A DNA stretch of 64,000 bases from Oscillospiraceae bacterium (GCA_017458335.1 JAFTFT010000004.1:62001-126000), one strand, 5' to 3'. Positions 34,901 through 42,279 are shown, counted from the first letter of the stretch. A program made the numbers and translations. The notes: generated by a model not told the origin, from the sequence alone.

Positions 34901-36536
34901 TGCTTTCCACGGCGCCGGTGACATTGCTGAGGGTGTCGTCGTCCATCTCGACCGGACTGACGACCATGGTGGTCCCTTCCGGGAAAGCGCCCTCTGGCGC
35001 TTCCACAGAGACGATCACACCGTCCGTCTCGCCCGTGAAGCTCTGCGCGGGCATGCTCACGCCGACAGTCTGTTCGGCTGTCTCATCGGCGGGGTCTTCG
35101 CCCGTCAGGTCTACAATTGCGAAGGGAGAGAAACTTGTGCCGGTGAAGACCGCGGTTCCCGTTTCGGCGTCGAAGAGGACATCCTTCACTTCCTGCGCGG
35201 TTCCGTCGCTCAGGTGGAAGAGTTTCGGCGCGCTCATGGTCCGGATCGCGGCGGCCCTGATTGTGACACGGATGGGATCCAGGCCGTTCAGCAACGCGGG
35301 CTCTCCGCCGGAGACAAAGCCGATGTCAAGCAGCAGCATGGAGGAGATTTCCCGCTCTTCGCCTTCGGCCGCGTTCTCATTGACAGCCTGAAGGATCAGC
35401 TTACGAGCGGTGCTTTCGTCGGCATCGCTGAGGATCAGCTGGGCGCTTTCATCCAGCGCGCCCTCGGGGATCTCGGCCAGAACGGTCATGCCGCTCTTTT
35501 CGGCGCCGCGGGTGCCGGTGTAAACCACCGTGTGGGGCTCCTCCACGATGGCAGCATCGTCGTTGTTAACGGTACCCGGATTCTCTCCGTCAGTGTTCAG
35601 ATCAGTGCTGTCGGCAGCGTCGGTTTCGTCAGCGGTGTCGGTGTCGCTGCCAGTGGTGTCTTTGCTCTCGGCCGCTTCGGGATCGGTCTCCTGATTCTCA
35701 GCAGGCTGCTCTTCCTCTTCACTTGCATCCTCTTCAGGGAACAGGAAAACGAGGCCGATCTCTTCGCCTTCGGTATTCTCCGTATTGCCCGCCGCTTCGT
35801 CGTCCAGCTCATACGTCGTGAAGCACTCCGGGCCGTGGACGTGCTCGGTGACCTCCGTCATACCGCAGATCAGGAAGGTGTTTCCGTCCTCATCCACGTA
35901 GATGCTTCCGTCTTCATTCTTCTGATAACAGTCGTCGCTGTGCGCATGCAGAATGACTTCCGGCTTGTCGCAGCTGAGGTTCGTTACATACTCAAAGCAG
36001 CTTTCGTTATGATGGTGGGCGCCTTCGCCCGCTTCCATGCCGCAGGTAAGTTCTTCCGTCCAGGCAAAGCACTCGTCGGTGTGGACATGTCCCTCTTCGA
36101 GGACATTGCCCGCCTCGTCCAGGACCGGCTCGGTGGATTTCCCACAGATCAGGTCGCCCCGGACCCGGGTGTAGCAGGCCTCGGAATGCTGATGGCCGTC
36201 GGATTCGGCAAGCCCGCAGGTCTGCACCGCCGTGGTGGTGTAGCACGTCTCGTCATGCACATGGGCCTTGATCTCCGGCAGCGGGCACACCAGCGTTTCG
36301 TTCTCATCGAAGCAGTCTTCGTTGTGCGTATGCACAAAGTACCCCGCATAGCCCGGACCCACAGGCGCTTCCGCCGTGCAGGTCAGGACCGTTACCTGAT
36401 ACGTCTTTGCCACGGCCGGCTGATGGAACAGCCCGCCGACTCCCACCGTGACAAGCACAGCCAGGACCAGCATCACCGCCAGGTACCAGCCGTGTCTTCG
36501 CTTTGCCTTCAGGAGTTCTCTTGTTTTATCGCCCAT
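28926..36536 (-). CDS. Giant LPXTG cell-wall-anchored surface protein with VWA domain
   Basis: The 2536-residue adhesin-like protein is built as follows. Residues 1-44: long signal peptide (hydrophobic WYLAVMLVLAVLVTVGVGGL). About 67-240: seven HxHxxxC[YF] repeats alternating with (L/T)xCG. About 250-340: Asp/Glu/Thr-rich linker. About 345-1090: four related beta-type modules. About 1060-1155: MucBP-like segment. About 1365-1580: von Willebrand A domain with the MIDAS motif DTSWS. Then Cna-B/pilin-type modules with YELKEIAAPAGY. The C-terminus has LPATG near 2496, a hydrophobic segment and RRRKQHP for sortase anchoring. The likely role is attachment. ATG 36536 follows AAGGAG. Sequence from about 29000 to 33500 is visibly A+T richer than 34000-36500. 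No sortase gene is in the window. Confidence 0.9.
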   Translation of the reverse strand: MGDKTRELLKAKRRHGWYLAVMLVLAVLVTVGVGGLFHQPAVAKTYQVTVLTCTAEAPVGPGYAGYFVHTHNEDCFDENETLVCPLPEIKAHVHDETCYTTTAVQTCGLAESDGHQHSEACYTRVRGDLICGKSTEPVLDEAGNVLEEGHVHTDECFAWTEELTCGMEAGEGAHHHNESCFEYVTNLSCDKPEVILHAHSDDCYQKNEDGSIYVDEDGNTFLICGMTEVTEHVHGPECFTTYELDDEAAGNTENTEGEEIGLVFLFPEEDASEEEEQPAENQETDPEAAESKDTTGSDTDTADETDAADSTDLNTDGENPGTVNNDDAAIVEEPHTVVYTGTRGAEKSGMTVLAEIPEGALDESAQLILSDADESTARKLILQAVNENAAEGEEREISSMLLLDIGFVSGGEPALLNGLDPIRVTIRAAAIRTMSAPKLFHLSDGTAQEVKDVLFDAETGTAVFTGTSFSPFAIVDLTGEDPADETAEQTVGVSMPAQSFTGETDGVIVSVEAPEGAFPEGTTMVVSPVEMDDDTLSNVTGAVESSGEQKLVTAQAVDISFFDADGNLIEPKLPIKVSMKSALVSESENVALVHLAETGAAETTGNETTEAPAATTAEVIADVQVVENPDEDNEIQFESDAFSVYVLVGTETITTNYITADGETYTITVTYGPEAGIPAGATLAVAEIPQDSEEYAAYLAQAQSAVKAGAAAGGAEAAAEPAEVPEDSVETPAEEEAPAETDSAVETESTGSTGGTTDRVTVTTARFFDITILDAEGNPVEPAAPVDVKIEYMEPAETAENYQVVHFGEETEVLNPAVSGADGTASTFDFQASSFSVFGVVGTKLVTEYTLTTPDGEDVTFVVTVTYTEDAQIPEGSRLNVTEMEEESQEFQNAWKAITGEDYFSVIPEESVELSSSEAEEIDNSAMEEVGLEAVRPIRVFPAGMSALDITIYDKDGQIVEPMAPVDVSIVMKSIPEGVEKEELEATLEVQHLKETEEGTVAEPLVKADAALGKVTVQAESVLAEFTTESFSTYTITWGSATNTTTNLRLREGTSNRAQITVYYVDQDGNPIARPDGINGNTDETVSWSNNQYIYNVTPSNLAREISGYTYLDAHSGSYDGAEISSVTLTRTPYYGRYYYSSDAESIYLVYSGSAPGITVHYGYMNGNEFVEFGVDEDGDVPAGTTVPKPSQYGDQWDLEKNIPEYRYVTTRLNNPTTGREISPLLNTDPPYRAGVNNTFENADLSDYPSYTSSTAPTSFVSEWRYRQLSKADWNPTGGGWNYSASEPVTDTGVTKPVSFAETDKNIYVIYEKGSMSGGSGDGQTPDLGELNAPTTDKQVASNHDGTYDVTLSAKGEKKNSESSTKANVVIVLDTSWSMYEKDAGNGQSRFSVAKSAIGSLADKLFALNAEESDTIELAFVNFAQRVRNEEEMRTIYSGTDATSFKTMINGLDCASGTNWDDALYAANHIYFNDNDPTYIVFVTDGDPISCAHPYGTYNDWDGGTYYNENIRSKYQYALAAKNQADQIIKNNKTLYTIGAFGEVANLQAIGGTYLGQANDTATINGYFDGIISDIQAAVGYKNITINDGITALSSTGLARGDISSLRYYRSGGKNSDGSEKYDHTANDGHGVEWEDAPDAYLLEVKSESGETKYYKNGTAVDLNSLTNLTEAQFLEKYPVGTRTVIWNINSGSEELLEDGVTYTMIFTMWPSQEAYDLIADLNNETITYDSLSQAEKDQVYLGDDNVYYLKTNTKATVDYTSVKTINGVSGTPTSASALIEDPKGKMNLDTSIMTVRKEFAHLINEADPYEEIVFYLLVDGKYYNKDGTLSDTLDESKVFALNLPKNGKWEDTIFIAPGLMRGGQILETGHNYSLSEKIVSGNPYEYEFAPQTVRPMVITAVPTFLVMKDRFNTNAENKQEYTFNDNNSSYIVVSGKSDATGTYYVASENNGSLTGVNHKTSELDITKIISDPQNLLTEAQEASETFTYRVTLQIPDGCDPSGIVGYEYVPRTQSNAFTLFGYQTGQSAFAEDIERFSGKTYRAWNTLVYDALIEYDRVTENGKTVIKARRDENGNIIWKVPASGGYHTITYDMTLKQDEVIRFTNLPTGTNYTIQEIYVNKYPADNAGGKTDGRAPVTDESNLIEEGYEIEKVQHTGGTLSADKTTVEGTIEAPDTRYYNQFTNKKVTESKATRAELKVKKMVEDYTWGQEYYRFTLTAGTATYTDTEDGTGTSPMPDGTQNSVVSIYDSTAVHTLSFGTIRYTRPGTYTYTISEYDNSNNMPNVQFASPVNLTVTVADNDGKLTVTEIKDDKGTTVFSEETNSAVASGLTTQTNTTKQIHIKKVDKNNTSTVLENAVFEIHTGFEKLYLQDGKLLTAKSVADIINMPVSAGGAAAAMQEKGIQSSFTLGETSISGFEYNKVYELKEIAAPAGYVITNGSVFFKAVLEKAQPYLRLTDQAGNILTGENSDIILDNDSALVSETSLSISVKNEAGVELPATGGTGTVLFTALGGLMTATAGAILTLTAYRRRKQHP

Positions 36537-36578
36537 GTTGTTCTCCTTTCAAAAAGGACAGTTGCCTCGATCGTTGTA

Positions 36579-37247
36579 TCACTTGAAATCATCCGGGATG
36601 ATCAGGTTTTTGTTCAGAAATTCCTGACGTGCTTTTGCCGCGTCTTCGATGTTTGCAAAATATCCCAGATGAACCGGCTTCCCGTCTTTGAAGCCTCTTG
36701 CGGTCCACTTGTTTGCGTTCTTCGCCCAGGAGACGCCGCGGATCCCCGAACGGTTCCTGCTGGTAAGGCGGCCTTCCAGCACCCCGCGGAGCTGGCTCTC
36801 GGTCATGTTGGTTCCCTCCACGCGGCTCTTCAGGTTGTTGAGACGCGCGGTCTCTCTCTTTTTTTTCCTGGCGCATTCGGGGCAGCAGGTGCTTTTCCCC
36901 GGTGCGACTTCGTATACGGCCTTTTCGACGATCCTGCCGCACTTGCAGCGCCATTCCCACACCGGCCGCTTCATGCCGTAGTGGTCCACGGTCTTATCGG
37001 TTTTTCGGACGCCGATCAGGTCCCCGCGGCGGACCCCGGTATAATCCCCGTGCGGATGCTGTCCGCAGCCGCACGACTTCACACGGCCGGAGCGGAGATC
37101 AAAGGCCATGATTTCCTTCACCGTCCCGCAGGAACAGACACAGATCCAGTATTCCCCGTTGTATCCCCGCCTGCCGGTCGGCGCGATCGCGGTCAACCGT
37201 CCGTATTTCTGACCGGTTGTTACTTCTGTTTTTTTAATATTATCCAT
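36579..37247 (-). CDS. AP2-domain protein with zinc-knuckle-like cysteines
   Basis: The 222-residue protein carries two cysteine sets, CVCSCG...SCGCG (residues 35-65) and WRCKCG...CCPEC (95-125), which could each hold zinc. Residues about 168-210 are an AP2 DNA-binding domain (SGIRGVSWAKNANKWTARGF, then HLGYFANIEDAAKAR). In bacteria such proteins are mostly phage- or homing-element-related DNA binders. No HNH or GIY-YIG nuclease residues are visible. It is 42 bases upstream of the giant surface gene on the same strand and divergent from a two-component system, so it may regulate the surface gene or be a remnant of a mobile element. No strong ribosome site precedes ATG 37247. Confidence 0.75.
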   Translation of the reverse strand: MDNIKKTEVTTGQKYGRLTAIAPTGRRGYNGEYWICVCSCGTVKEIMAFDLRSGRVKSCGCGQHPHGDYTGVRRGDLIGVRKTDKTVDHYGMKRPVWEWRCKCGRIVEKAVYEVAPGKSTCCPECARKKKRETARLNNLKSRVEGTNMTESQLRGVLEGRLTSRNRSGIRGVSWAKNANKWTARGFKDGKPVHLGYFANIEDAAKARQEFLNKNLIIPDDFK

Positions 37248-37444
37248 TTTTCATTCAAACCCGTCTTTGCAAATCAGCAATTACCCGGTATGCTGAAGTG
37301 CCGCTGAAACATGTTGCCGGATACCGGGGCTTCGGAACTCATCGTGAGCACAGTACTGCCTATTATCCCAGCTATTATTTTCCTTCATATCAACGATCAC
37401 GTCAAGAAATGGTTCCGGAATGTCACACTAATTTTTGTTTATAC

Positions 37445-37473
37445 TTGCTATTATAGTCCTGTGCTGATAAAAT
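37445..37473 (+). promoter_or_regulatory. Promoter of the two-component pair
   Basis: TTGCTA (37445-37450), a 17-base spacer and TAAAAT (37468-37473). It sets the transcript start after the upstream in-frame ATG at 37311, which supports the GTG start at 37506. Confidence 0.6.
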
Positions 37474-37505
37474 ATTCATCGAGAAGAACAAAGGGGGGCT
37501 GCGGC

Positions 37506-38105
37506 GTGAGCATGCTTTTTGCGGAGACTTTGAAGAAGCTGAGAACGGAAAGAGGGCTTTCTCAGCAGAAGCTGGCCGAACGGATGTACGTCACCCGCTC
37601 GACCGTGGCCAGATGGGAAAACGGCAGCCGCCTGCCGGACGCCGCGATGATTTCACGCCTGTCCCAATACCTCGGCGTGGGGGTCGACACGCTGCTGAAC
37701 GCTTCGGCGAAAAACGACGAGGCGCCCAGGGTCATCATGGTGGACGACACGAGAATCGTCCTCACCGGGGGCCTTCCGGTTCTGGAAGAGGTTCTGCCGA
37801 ACGCGACCGTCGTCGGCTTCACACGGCCTTCGGAAGCGCTTGACTATGCAAGAACAAACCGGGTCGCCCTGGCCTTTCTGGATATCGAGATGGGAAAGAC
37901 AAGCGGCCTGGAGCTGTGCCGCAGCCTGCTGGAGATCAACCCCCTTACCAATGTGGTGTTCCTGACCGCGTACACCGAATACGCGCTTGACGCGTGGAGC
38001 ACCGGGGCCTGCGGTTTTATGCTCAAGCCCATCACGCCGGAGGGGGTTCGGGAGCAGCTGAAAAACCTGCGGTATCCGTTTTCACCAGGAGGCGCGGGCG
38101 CATGA
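37506..38105 (+). CDS. Response regulator with N-terminal XRE helix-turn-helix
   Basis: The protein of about 199 residues has a Cro/C1-type HTH first (LFAETLKKLRTERGLSQQKL, then VTRSTVARWENGSRLPD) and a CheY-like receiver second (VIMVDDTRIVL, phosphoacceptor Asp in AFLDIEMGKTSG near 121, Thr in VFLTAYTEYAL, Lys in FMLKPI). Most response regulators have the opposite order. I place the start at GTG 37506, seven bases after GGGGGG and downstream of the predicted promoter; a longer open frame from 37311 is not supported. The last codon overlaps the histidine kinase start. It may control the neighbouring surface gene. Confidence 0.82.
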   Translation: MSMLFAETLKKLRTERGLSQQKLAERMYVTRSTVARWENGSRLPDAAMISRLSQYLGVGVDTLLNASAKNDEAPRVIMVDDTRIVLTGGLPVLEEVLPNATVVGFTRPSEALDYARTNRVALAFLDIEMGKTSGLELCRSLLEINPLTNVVFLTAYTEYALDAWSTGACGFMLKPITPEGVREQLKNLRYPFSPGGAGA

Positions 38106-39418
38106 GCGAGCAGCTTTTCCGGTTCACATTCTTTACTGTCAGCGCGATGTTTGCGGTGATGGTACTGGGACTTGTGGACGCGATCATCCTGCCCGGCATG
38201 GACCGCTGGAGCAAGCGCTTTTTCACGGTTCTTTTTTCCGCTCTCGTGCTGTGCATGACGGCCTATCTTGCTGAACTGAGCACGTACGGAGTTCCGGACA
38301 TGATGCGGATTGAAAAGGCAGCGGCTTATTCCGAATCCCTGCTGGCTTCGCTTCTGCTGCCCATGACGACAATCCTCCTGCTGCACCACTGCGGGGAGGA
38401 CTGGAAAAGCAGCGTCCTTTTCCGCATCGTGGCAGCTGTCTGGTTCATCTACTTCGTCCTGCTGAATGCCGCCCTGACAACAAACCTGTTTTTCAATTAC
38501 GAATCGGGGAACCTGTATCAGCGCGGTCCCCTGTACCGGCTGCTGGTCATTCCGCTGATTGCGATCATGCTTCTGAATCTGGAAAGCGTAATCAGAAGAA
38601 GGAACAGGATGCCAAAAAAAATCTATTATACGCTGTTCGCCTCCCTGCTTCCGCTTACGGCCGCGCTGCTCATCCATCTGTTTGTCTCGGTCTTTCTGCT
38701 CCTGTATGTCGGCGTCTGCGCTGCCGCGATTTCGATGTACATCATTATCCTGCAGGGCCAGATCGAAGAGGACCTGCGCCAGCAGCGGGAGATTGCCCAT
38801 CAGCGTGCCAGCATTATGGTGCTGCAGATGCGGCCGCACTTTATCTACAACACCATGACAAGCATCTATTACCTCTGTGACCAGGACGCGAAAAAAGCCA
38901 GGCAGGTCACGATGGATTTCACCACCTACCTGCGCAAAAACTTCACGGCCATTGCAAGTGAAGCGCCGATCCCGTTTACGGAGGAGCTGGAGCATGCCCG
39001 CGCCTATCTCGCGGTCGAGCAGGCCCAGTTTGAGGAGAGCATCTCGGTGGAATACGATACGCCGCATCTTACGTTTCGTGTTCCGCCGCTGACCCTGCAG
39101 CCCATCGTGGAAAACTGCGTCAAGCACGGCAGGGATCCGGACGGCGCGCCGCTGCACATCCGCATTCAGACCCGGAAGACGAATTCCGGGAGCGAGCTTC
39201 TTGTGGAGGACAACGGCCCCGGCTATCACCCGGAGGATGATGACCGGCCGCACATCGCCCTGAAGAACCTCCGGGAGAGACTTGAGATGATGTGCGGCGG
39301 GACCATGACGATCCGCTTCCGCGAAGAAGGCGGAACGGAGGTCAGGATCACGATACCGGATCAGATAAAGGAAGGGAAACGCTCCAGACCGGAGAAGGAT
39401 CCACGCCGGGCGAGATGA
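38102..39418 (+). CDS. LytS/AgrC-like sensor histidine kinase
   Basis: The 438-residue membrane kinase has about six to seven hydrophobic segments in residues 1-215, then a His_kinase domain with the phospho-histidine in LQMRPHFIYNTM near residue 245. The ATPase domain has the N-box QPIVENCVKHG near 334 and the G-box DNGPGYHPEDD. ATG 38102 overlaps the stop of the response regulator (ATGA), so they are translated together. It probably phosphorylates that regulator in answer to an unknown extracellular or membrane signal. Confidence 0.88.
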   Translation: MSEQLFRFTFFTVSAMFAVMVLGLVDAIILPGMDRWSKRFFTVLFSALVLCMTAYLAELSTYGVPDMMRIEKAAAYSESLLASLLLPMTTILLLHHCGEDWKSSVLFRIVAAVWFIYFVLLNAALTTNLFFNYESGNLYQRGPLYRLLVIPLIAIMLLNLESVIRRRNRMPKKIYYTLFASLLPLTAALLIHLFVSVFLLLYVGVCAAAISMYIIILQGQIEEDLRQQREIAHQRASIMVLQMRPHFIYNTMTSIYYLCDQDAKKARQVTMDFTTYLRKNFTAIASEAPIPFTEELEHARAYLAVEQAQFEESISVEYDTPHLTFRVPPLTLQPIVENCVKHGRDPDGAPLHIRIQTRKTNSGSELLVEDNGPGYHPEDDDRPHIALKNLRERLEMMCGGTMTIRFREEGGTEVRITIPDQIKEGKRSRPEKDPRRAR

Positions 39419-39474
39419 TCGTACCGGGAAACTCCGGCCGGATCGAGCGAGCGGACATGGAAAGAAAACATAAA

Positions 39475-39512
39475 AATCCCCCGGCGGGTCATCTCGGACC
39501 TGCCGGGGGATT
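39475..39512. terminator. Bidirectional terminator
   Basis: A 16-base-pair stem AATCCCCCGGCGGGTC with its complement (one G-T pair), flanked by AAAAA and TT. It lies between the kinase gene and the convergent acyl-CoA ligase gene. Confidence 0.8.
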
Positions 39513-39527
39513 CTGAGTACACGCGGC

Positions 39528-41273
39528 TTATTCGGACTTCGCTTCGGCGGCGCTCTCCGCCGCCTTGATTTTGGCCAGCTCCTCCTCTTCGAGGACGCGG
39601 TAGGCGACCTTGCCGACCAGGGTCTTGGGCATGTCGTCCTTGAACTCGATGTCATAGGGCATGGCGTATTTGGCGATGTGCTTGCGGCAGTAGGCCAGAA
39701 GCTCTTCCTTGGTCTCGTCGGTCTGGGGCGTGCCGGGGACGAGCTTGACGAAGGCCTTGACCTTCTGCATCTTGTAGGGATCGGGCACACCGATGACGCA
39801 GCTCATCTGAACCTTCTCATGGGCGTCCAGGATGTTCTCCAGCTGGCCGGGATAGACGTTGTAGCCGGAGGAGATGATCATGCGCTTGGCGCGGCCCTTG
39901 AAGTAGATGAAGCCCTCCTCGTCCTGGGTGCCCAGGTCGCCGGTATAGACCCAGGTGAGGCCGTCGGCGTGATGACGCAGGGTCTGGGCGGTCTCTTCCG
40001 GATGCTTCATGTACTCCTTCATAACGGTGGGGCCGGCGAGCAGAATCTCGCCCTCCTCGCCGTAGGGGAGCTCACGGTCGGTGCCCGGCTCGACGATCTT
40101 GATATAGGTGTCGGGGAAGGGGATGCCGATGCTGCCCTCCTTGTAGCGGGCAGGAGGCGTGAGGCAGCAGGCCGTGACGGTCTCGGTGGTGCCGTAGCCT
40201 TCGCGGACCTGGATGACGGCGTTGTGCTCGTAGAGGAACTTGTCGAACTTCTTTTTCAGCTCGATGGAGAGACTGTCGCCGCCGGAGAAGACACCCTTCA
40301 GGCAGCTGAGATCCGCGCCGTCCATGCTGGGCAGGCGGAGCAGCGCCTCGTACAGCGTCGGAACGCCGGCGATGAAGTTGCAGCGGTACTTGGTGATGAG
40401 CTTGGCGTAGCTCTGAGCCGTGAAGCGCGGCACCAGGATGCAGCGGCCGCCCTGGGCCAGCATCGAATGAATGCAGACGCCGAGACCGAAACCGTGGAAG
40501 AGCGGCATGGCCGAGAGCATCTTGTCGCCCGGCTTGAACATGGGGTTTGTAGCGATGATCTGCTGGGAGAGGGCGTTGAAGTTCCGGTTGGTCAGGACGA
40601 TGCCCTTGGTGGTGCCGGTGGTGCCGCCGGAGTAGAGAATGACGGCGGGAGCATCCGAAGGACGGCTCACCTTGTAGTTGTAGAAGCAGTGATCCGCCAG
40701 GTGCATGAACTCCTTCCAGCGGATGACCGGCGCGTCCTTGGGGATTTTCTTGATCTTGCGGCCCTCGGTGAGCATGTAGCCGGCGCGGACCGGCTTGGAG
40801 AGCGCATCCTTGACTGACGCGATGATGATGTTCACGACCTTGGTGTTCTCGCGGATGTGCTCAAACTTGTGATAGAACTGATCCAGGGTGATGGCCGTGA
40901 CGGATTCGGACTCATTGAGATAGAACTCGATCTCCTTCTCGGCGGAGAGGGGGTGAATCATGTTGCCGATGGCGCCGACAAGGTTCACGGCATAGAACAT
41001 ATAGATGGCCTGGGGGCAGTTCGGCATGGCGATGGTGACCTTGTCGTTCTCCCGGATGCCGATGGTCTTGAGCGCGCGGGCGCAGCGCTCGATCTCCTTC
41101 ACCATCTGGCGGTAGGTGGTGTGTTTGCCCATGAAGTCAAAGGCGATGTTGTTGGGGTACTGCTCGGCGATCTGCATGACCTTCTCGACCATGGAGCCTT
41201 CGAAGTAATCGAGATGCATGGGAATCTGGTCCATCTGATTCGCCCAGGGTGTTTTGGCGGTAATCGCTTCCAT
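39528..41273 (-). CDS. AMP-forming acyl-CoA ligase (long-chain fatty-acid ligase-like)
   Basis: The 581-residue adenylate-forming enzyme has the P-loop-like motif ILYSGGTTGTTKGIVLTN near residue 215, the A5 motif GYGTTETVTACCL near 357, the A7 motif WVYTGDLGTQDEEGFIYFKG, and the C-terminal lysine motif PKTLVGKVAYR near 556. It activates a carboxylic acid, probably a fatty acid, to its CoA thioester. It lies 33 bases downstream of the E2-like gene and is co-transcribed with it, which suggests that the two act on the same acyl group. ATG 41273 follows AGGAG. Confidence 0.9.
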   Translation of the reverse strand: MEAITAKTPWANQMDQIPMHLDYFEGSMVEKVMQIAEQYPNNIAFDFMGKHTTYRQMVKEIERCARALKTIGIRENDKVTIAMPNCPQAIYMFYAVNLVGAIGNMIHPLSAEKEIEFYLNESESVTAITLDQFYHKFEHIRENTKVVNIIIASVKDALSKPVRAGYMLTEGRKIKKIPKDAPVIRWKEFMHLADHCFYNYKVSRPSDAPAVILYSGGTTGTTKGIVLTNRNFNALSQQIIATNPMFKPGDKMLSAMPLFHGFGLGVCIHSMLAQGGRCILVPRFTAQSYAKLITKYRCNFIAGVPTLYEALLRLPSMDGADLSCLKGVFSGGDSLSIELKKKFDKFLYEHNAVIQVREGYGTTETVTACCLTPPARYKEGSIGIPFPDTYIKIVEPGTDRELPYGEEGEILLAGPTVMKEYMKHPEETAQTLRHHADGLTWVYTGDLGTQDEEGFIYFKGRAKRMIISSGYNVYPGQLENILDAHEKVQMSCVIGVPDPYKMQKVKAFVKLVPGTPQTDETKEELLAYCRKHIAKYAMPYDIEFKDDMPKTLVGKVAYRVLEEEELAKIKAAESAAEAKSE

Positions 41274-41306
41274 AGATAGTCTCCTGTCAGATTCGATTGA
41301 AATTAA

Positions 41307-42209
41307 TCAGAGTTTTGCGTTGTAATCAAAGTTGCTCGGCTGGTTCAGCGGCAGGTCAAGCAGCTCGGGATGGGCAAAGATGTATTTCACGAGCTTCAGG
41401 CTGCGCGCAAAGTAGAAGCCGTCCGCGATGCGCTCGTCCAGCGTTGCGCCGATGTCGACCACGTCACGGACCTGGGTGCTTCCGTCGGGCATGACACGCG
41501 CTTCCTTGTGGATGGTGCCGATGGTGACCATGATGCTGTTGGTGCCGTAGTTGTTCAGGTGGTGATAAACCGCCGGCGCCTGGATGCTGCCGAGATTCGA
41601 GAGCAGCACGGAAGAATAGTTCGGGTCGCCGTCGGTGATGACTTTCGGATTCAGGCCCCAGAAGTCGAGCCAGCGGATGATCCGGATCGCGGCCATGAGC
41701 AGAATCCTCGGAATTTTCGCAAAACCGTCGACCACCGCGTCGATGCCGCCGGTGGAACTTTCGCTCTTACGGGTCTCGCGGACTTCGCCGGCGATCTTGT
41801 AACTCATGGTGTCGAGCGTCTCATCTTCCTTCGGGATGAAGAACATCAGGGCCTCTTCGCCGCTGTCCTGGAAACGGCGCTTGCAGACGAAGCTGAGGCT
41901 GATGTCATTATGCTCGTACATCCTTCGGCCCTGAATGAAGTAGTTCATCTTGGGACGTTCTTTGAGCATGCGGGCGACAGACATGATGAGCGCGTGAAAC
42001 ACGGTGGTCTTGTAGTCGGGATGGGTGGCGTTCTTCGCGTCCAGGTAGGGCAGCAGCTCCGTCACGTCGAAGCTGTCGTTCATGAAAACCTCGGCGTCGG
42101 TGCGATTGGGCATCAGGTGCCCCATGACGGTCTGCAGACCGGGTACATCCCTTACCCAGCGCGCGTCACGGCGGTCGCCCCAGCGGCGTTTCGGTTTTGT
42201 ATCGGCCAT
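41307..42209 (-). CDS. E2-like acyltransferase domain protein lacking lipoyl domain
   Basis: The 300-residue protein matches the catalytic domain of 2-oxoacid dehydrogenase E2 and chloramphenicol acetyltransferases. The end SNLGSIQAP and GATLDERIADGFYFARSLK aligns with the E2 motif DHRxxDG, but the catalytic His is replaced by Glu (DERIADG). No lipoyl or peripheral-subunit-binding domain precedes it. The N-terminus has RRWGDRRDARWVRDVPGLQT. Its partner is an acyl-CoA ligase, so transfer of an acyl group from CoA is one possibility; a non-catalytic binding role is another. ATG 42209 is chosen for GGGAGG eight bases upstream; an in-frame ATG at 42230 lies before that site. Confidence 0.8.
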   Translation of the reverse strand: MADTKPKRRWGDRRDARWVRDVPGLQTVMGHLMPNRTDAEVFMNDSFDVTELLPYLDAKNATHPDYKTTVFHALIMSVARMLKERPKMNYFIQGRRMYEHNDISLSFVCKRRFQDSGEEALMFFIPKEDETLDTMSYKIAGEVRETRKSESSTGGIDAVVDGFAKIPRILLMAAIRIIRWLDFWGLNPKVITDGDPNYSSVLLSNLGSIQAPAVYHHLNNYGTNSIMVTIGTIHKEARVMPDGSTQVRDVVDIGATLDERIADGFYFARSLKLVKYIFAHPELLDLPLNQPSNFDYNAKL

Positions 42210-42250
42210 ATGATTATCCTCCCGGATCAATCTTTCAAAATTCTGAAGGG

Positions 42251-42279
42251 ATTGTACTCTATCTCGGGCCGAAAAGCAA
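42251..42279 (-). promoter_or_regulatory. Promoter of the E2-like/acyl-CoA ligase operon
   Basis: On the minus strand TTGCTT (42279-42274), a 17-base spacer and TACAAT (42256-42251), 42 bases before the start codon. Confidence 0.65.

Noticed and set aside
35810-36340. CRISPR-like or DNA-level tandem repeat
   Set aside because: The repetition is at protein level (HxHxxxC); the DNA units differ in length and sequence.
34119-37307. A 1062-codon open frame antisense to the N-terminal half of the surface gene and the AP2 gene
   Set aside because: It crosses two well-supported genes on the other strand, has low-complexity Gly/Arg/His composition and no start signal.
37311-37505. Extension of the response-regulator frame to 37311
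   Set aside because: The promoter at 37445-37473 and the GGGGGG ribosome site lie inside it, and the extra residues match nothing.
37844-39790. A long antisense open frame over the two-component genes and the end of the ligase gene
   Set aside because: It runs through two supported genes and a terminator, and the translation has Arg/Pro/Gln-rich shadow composition.
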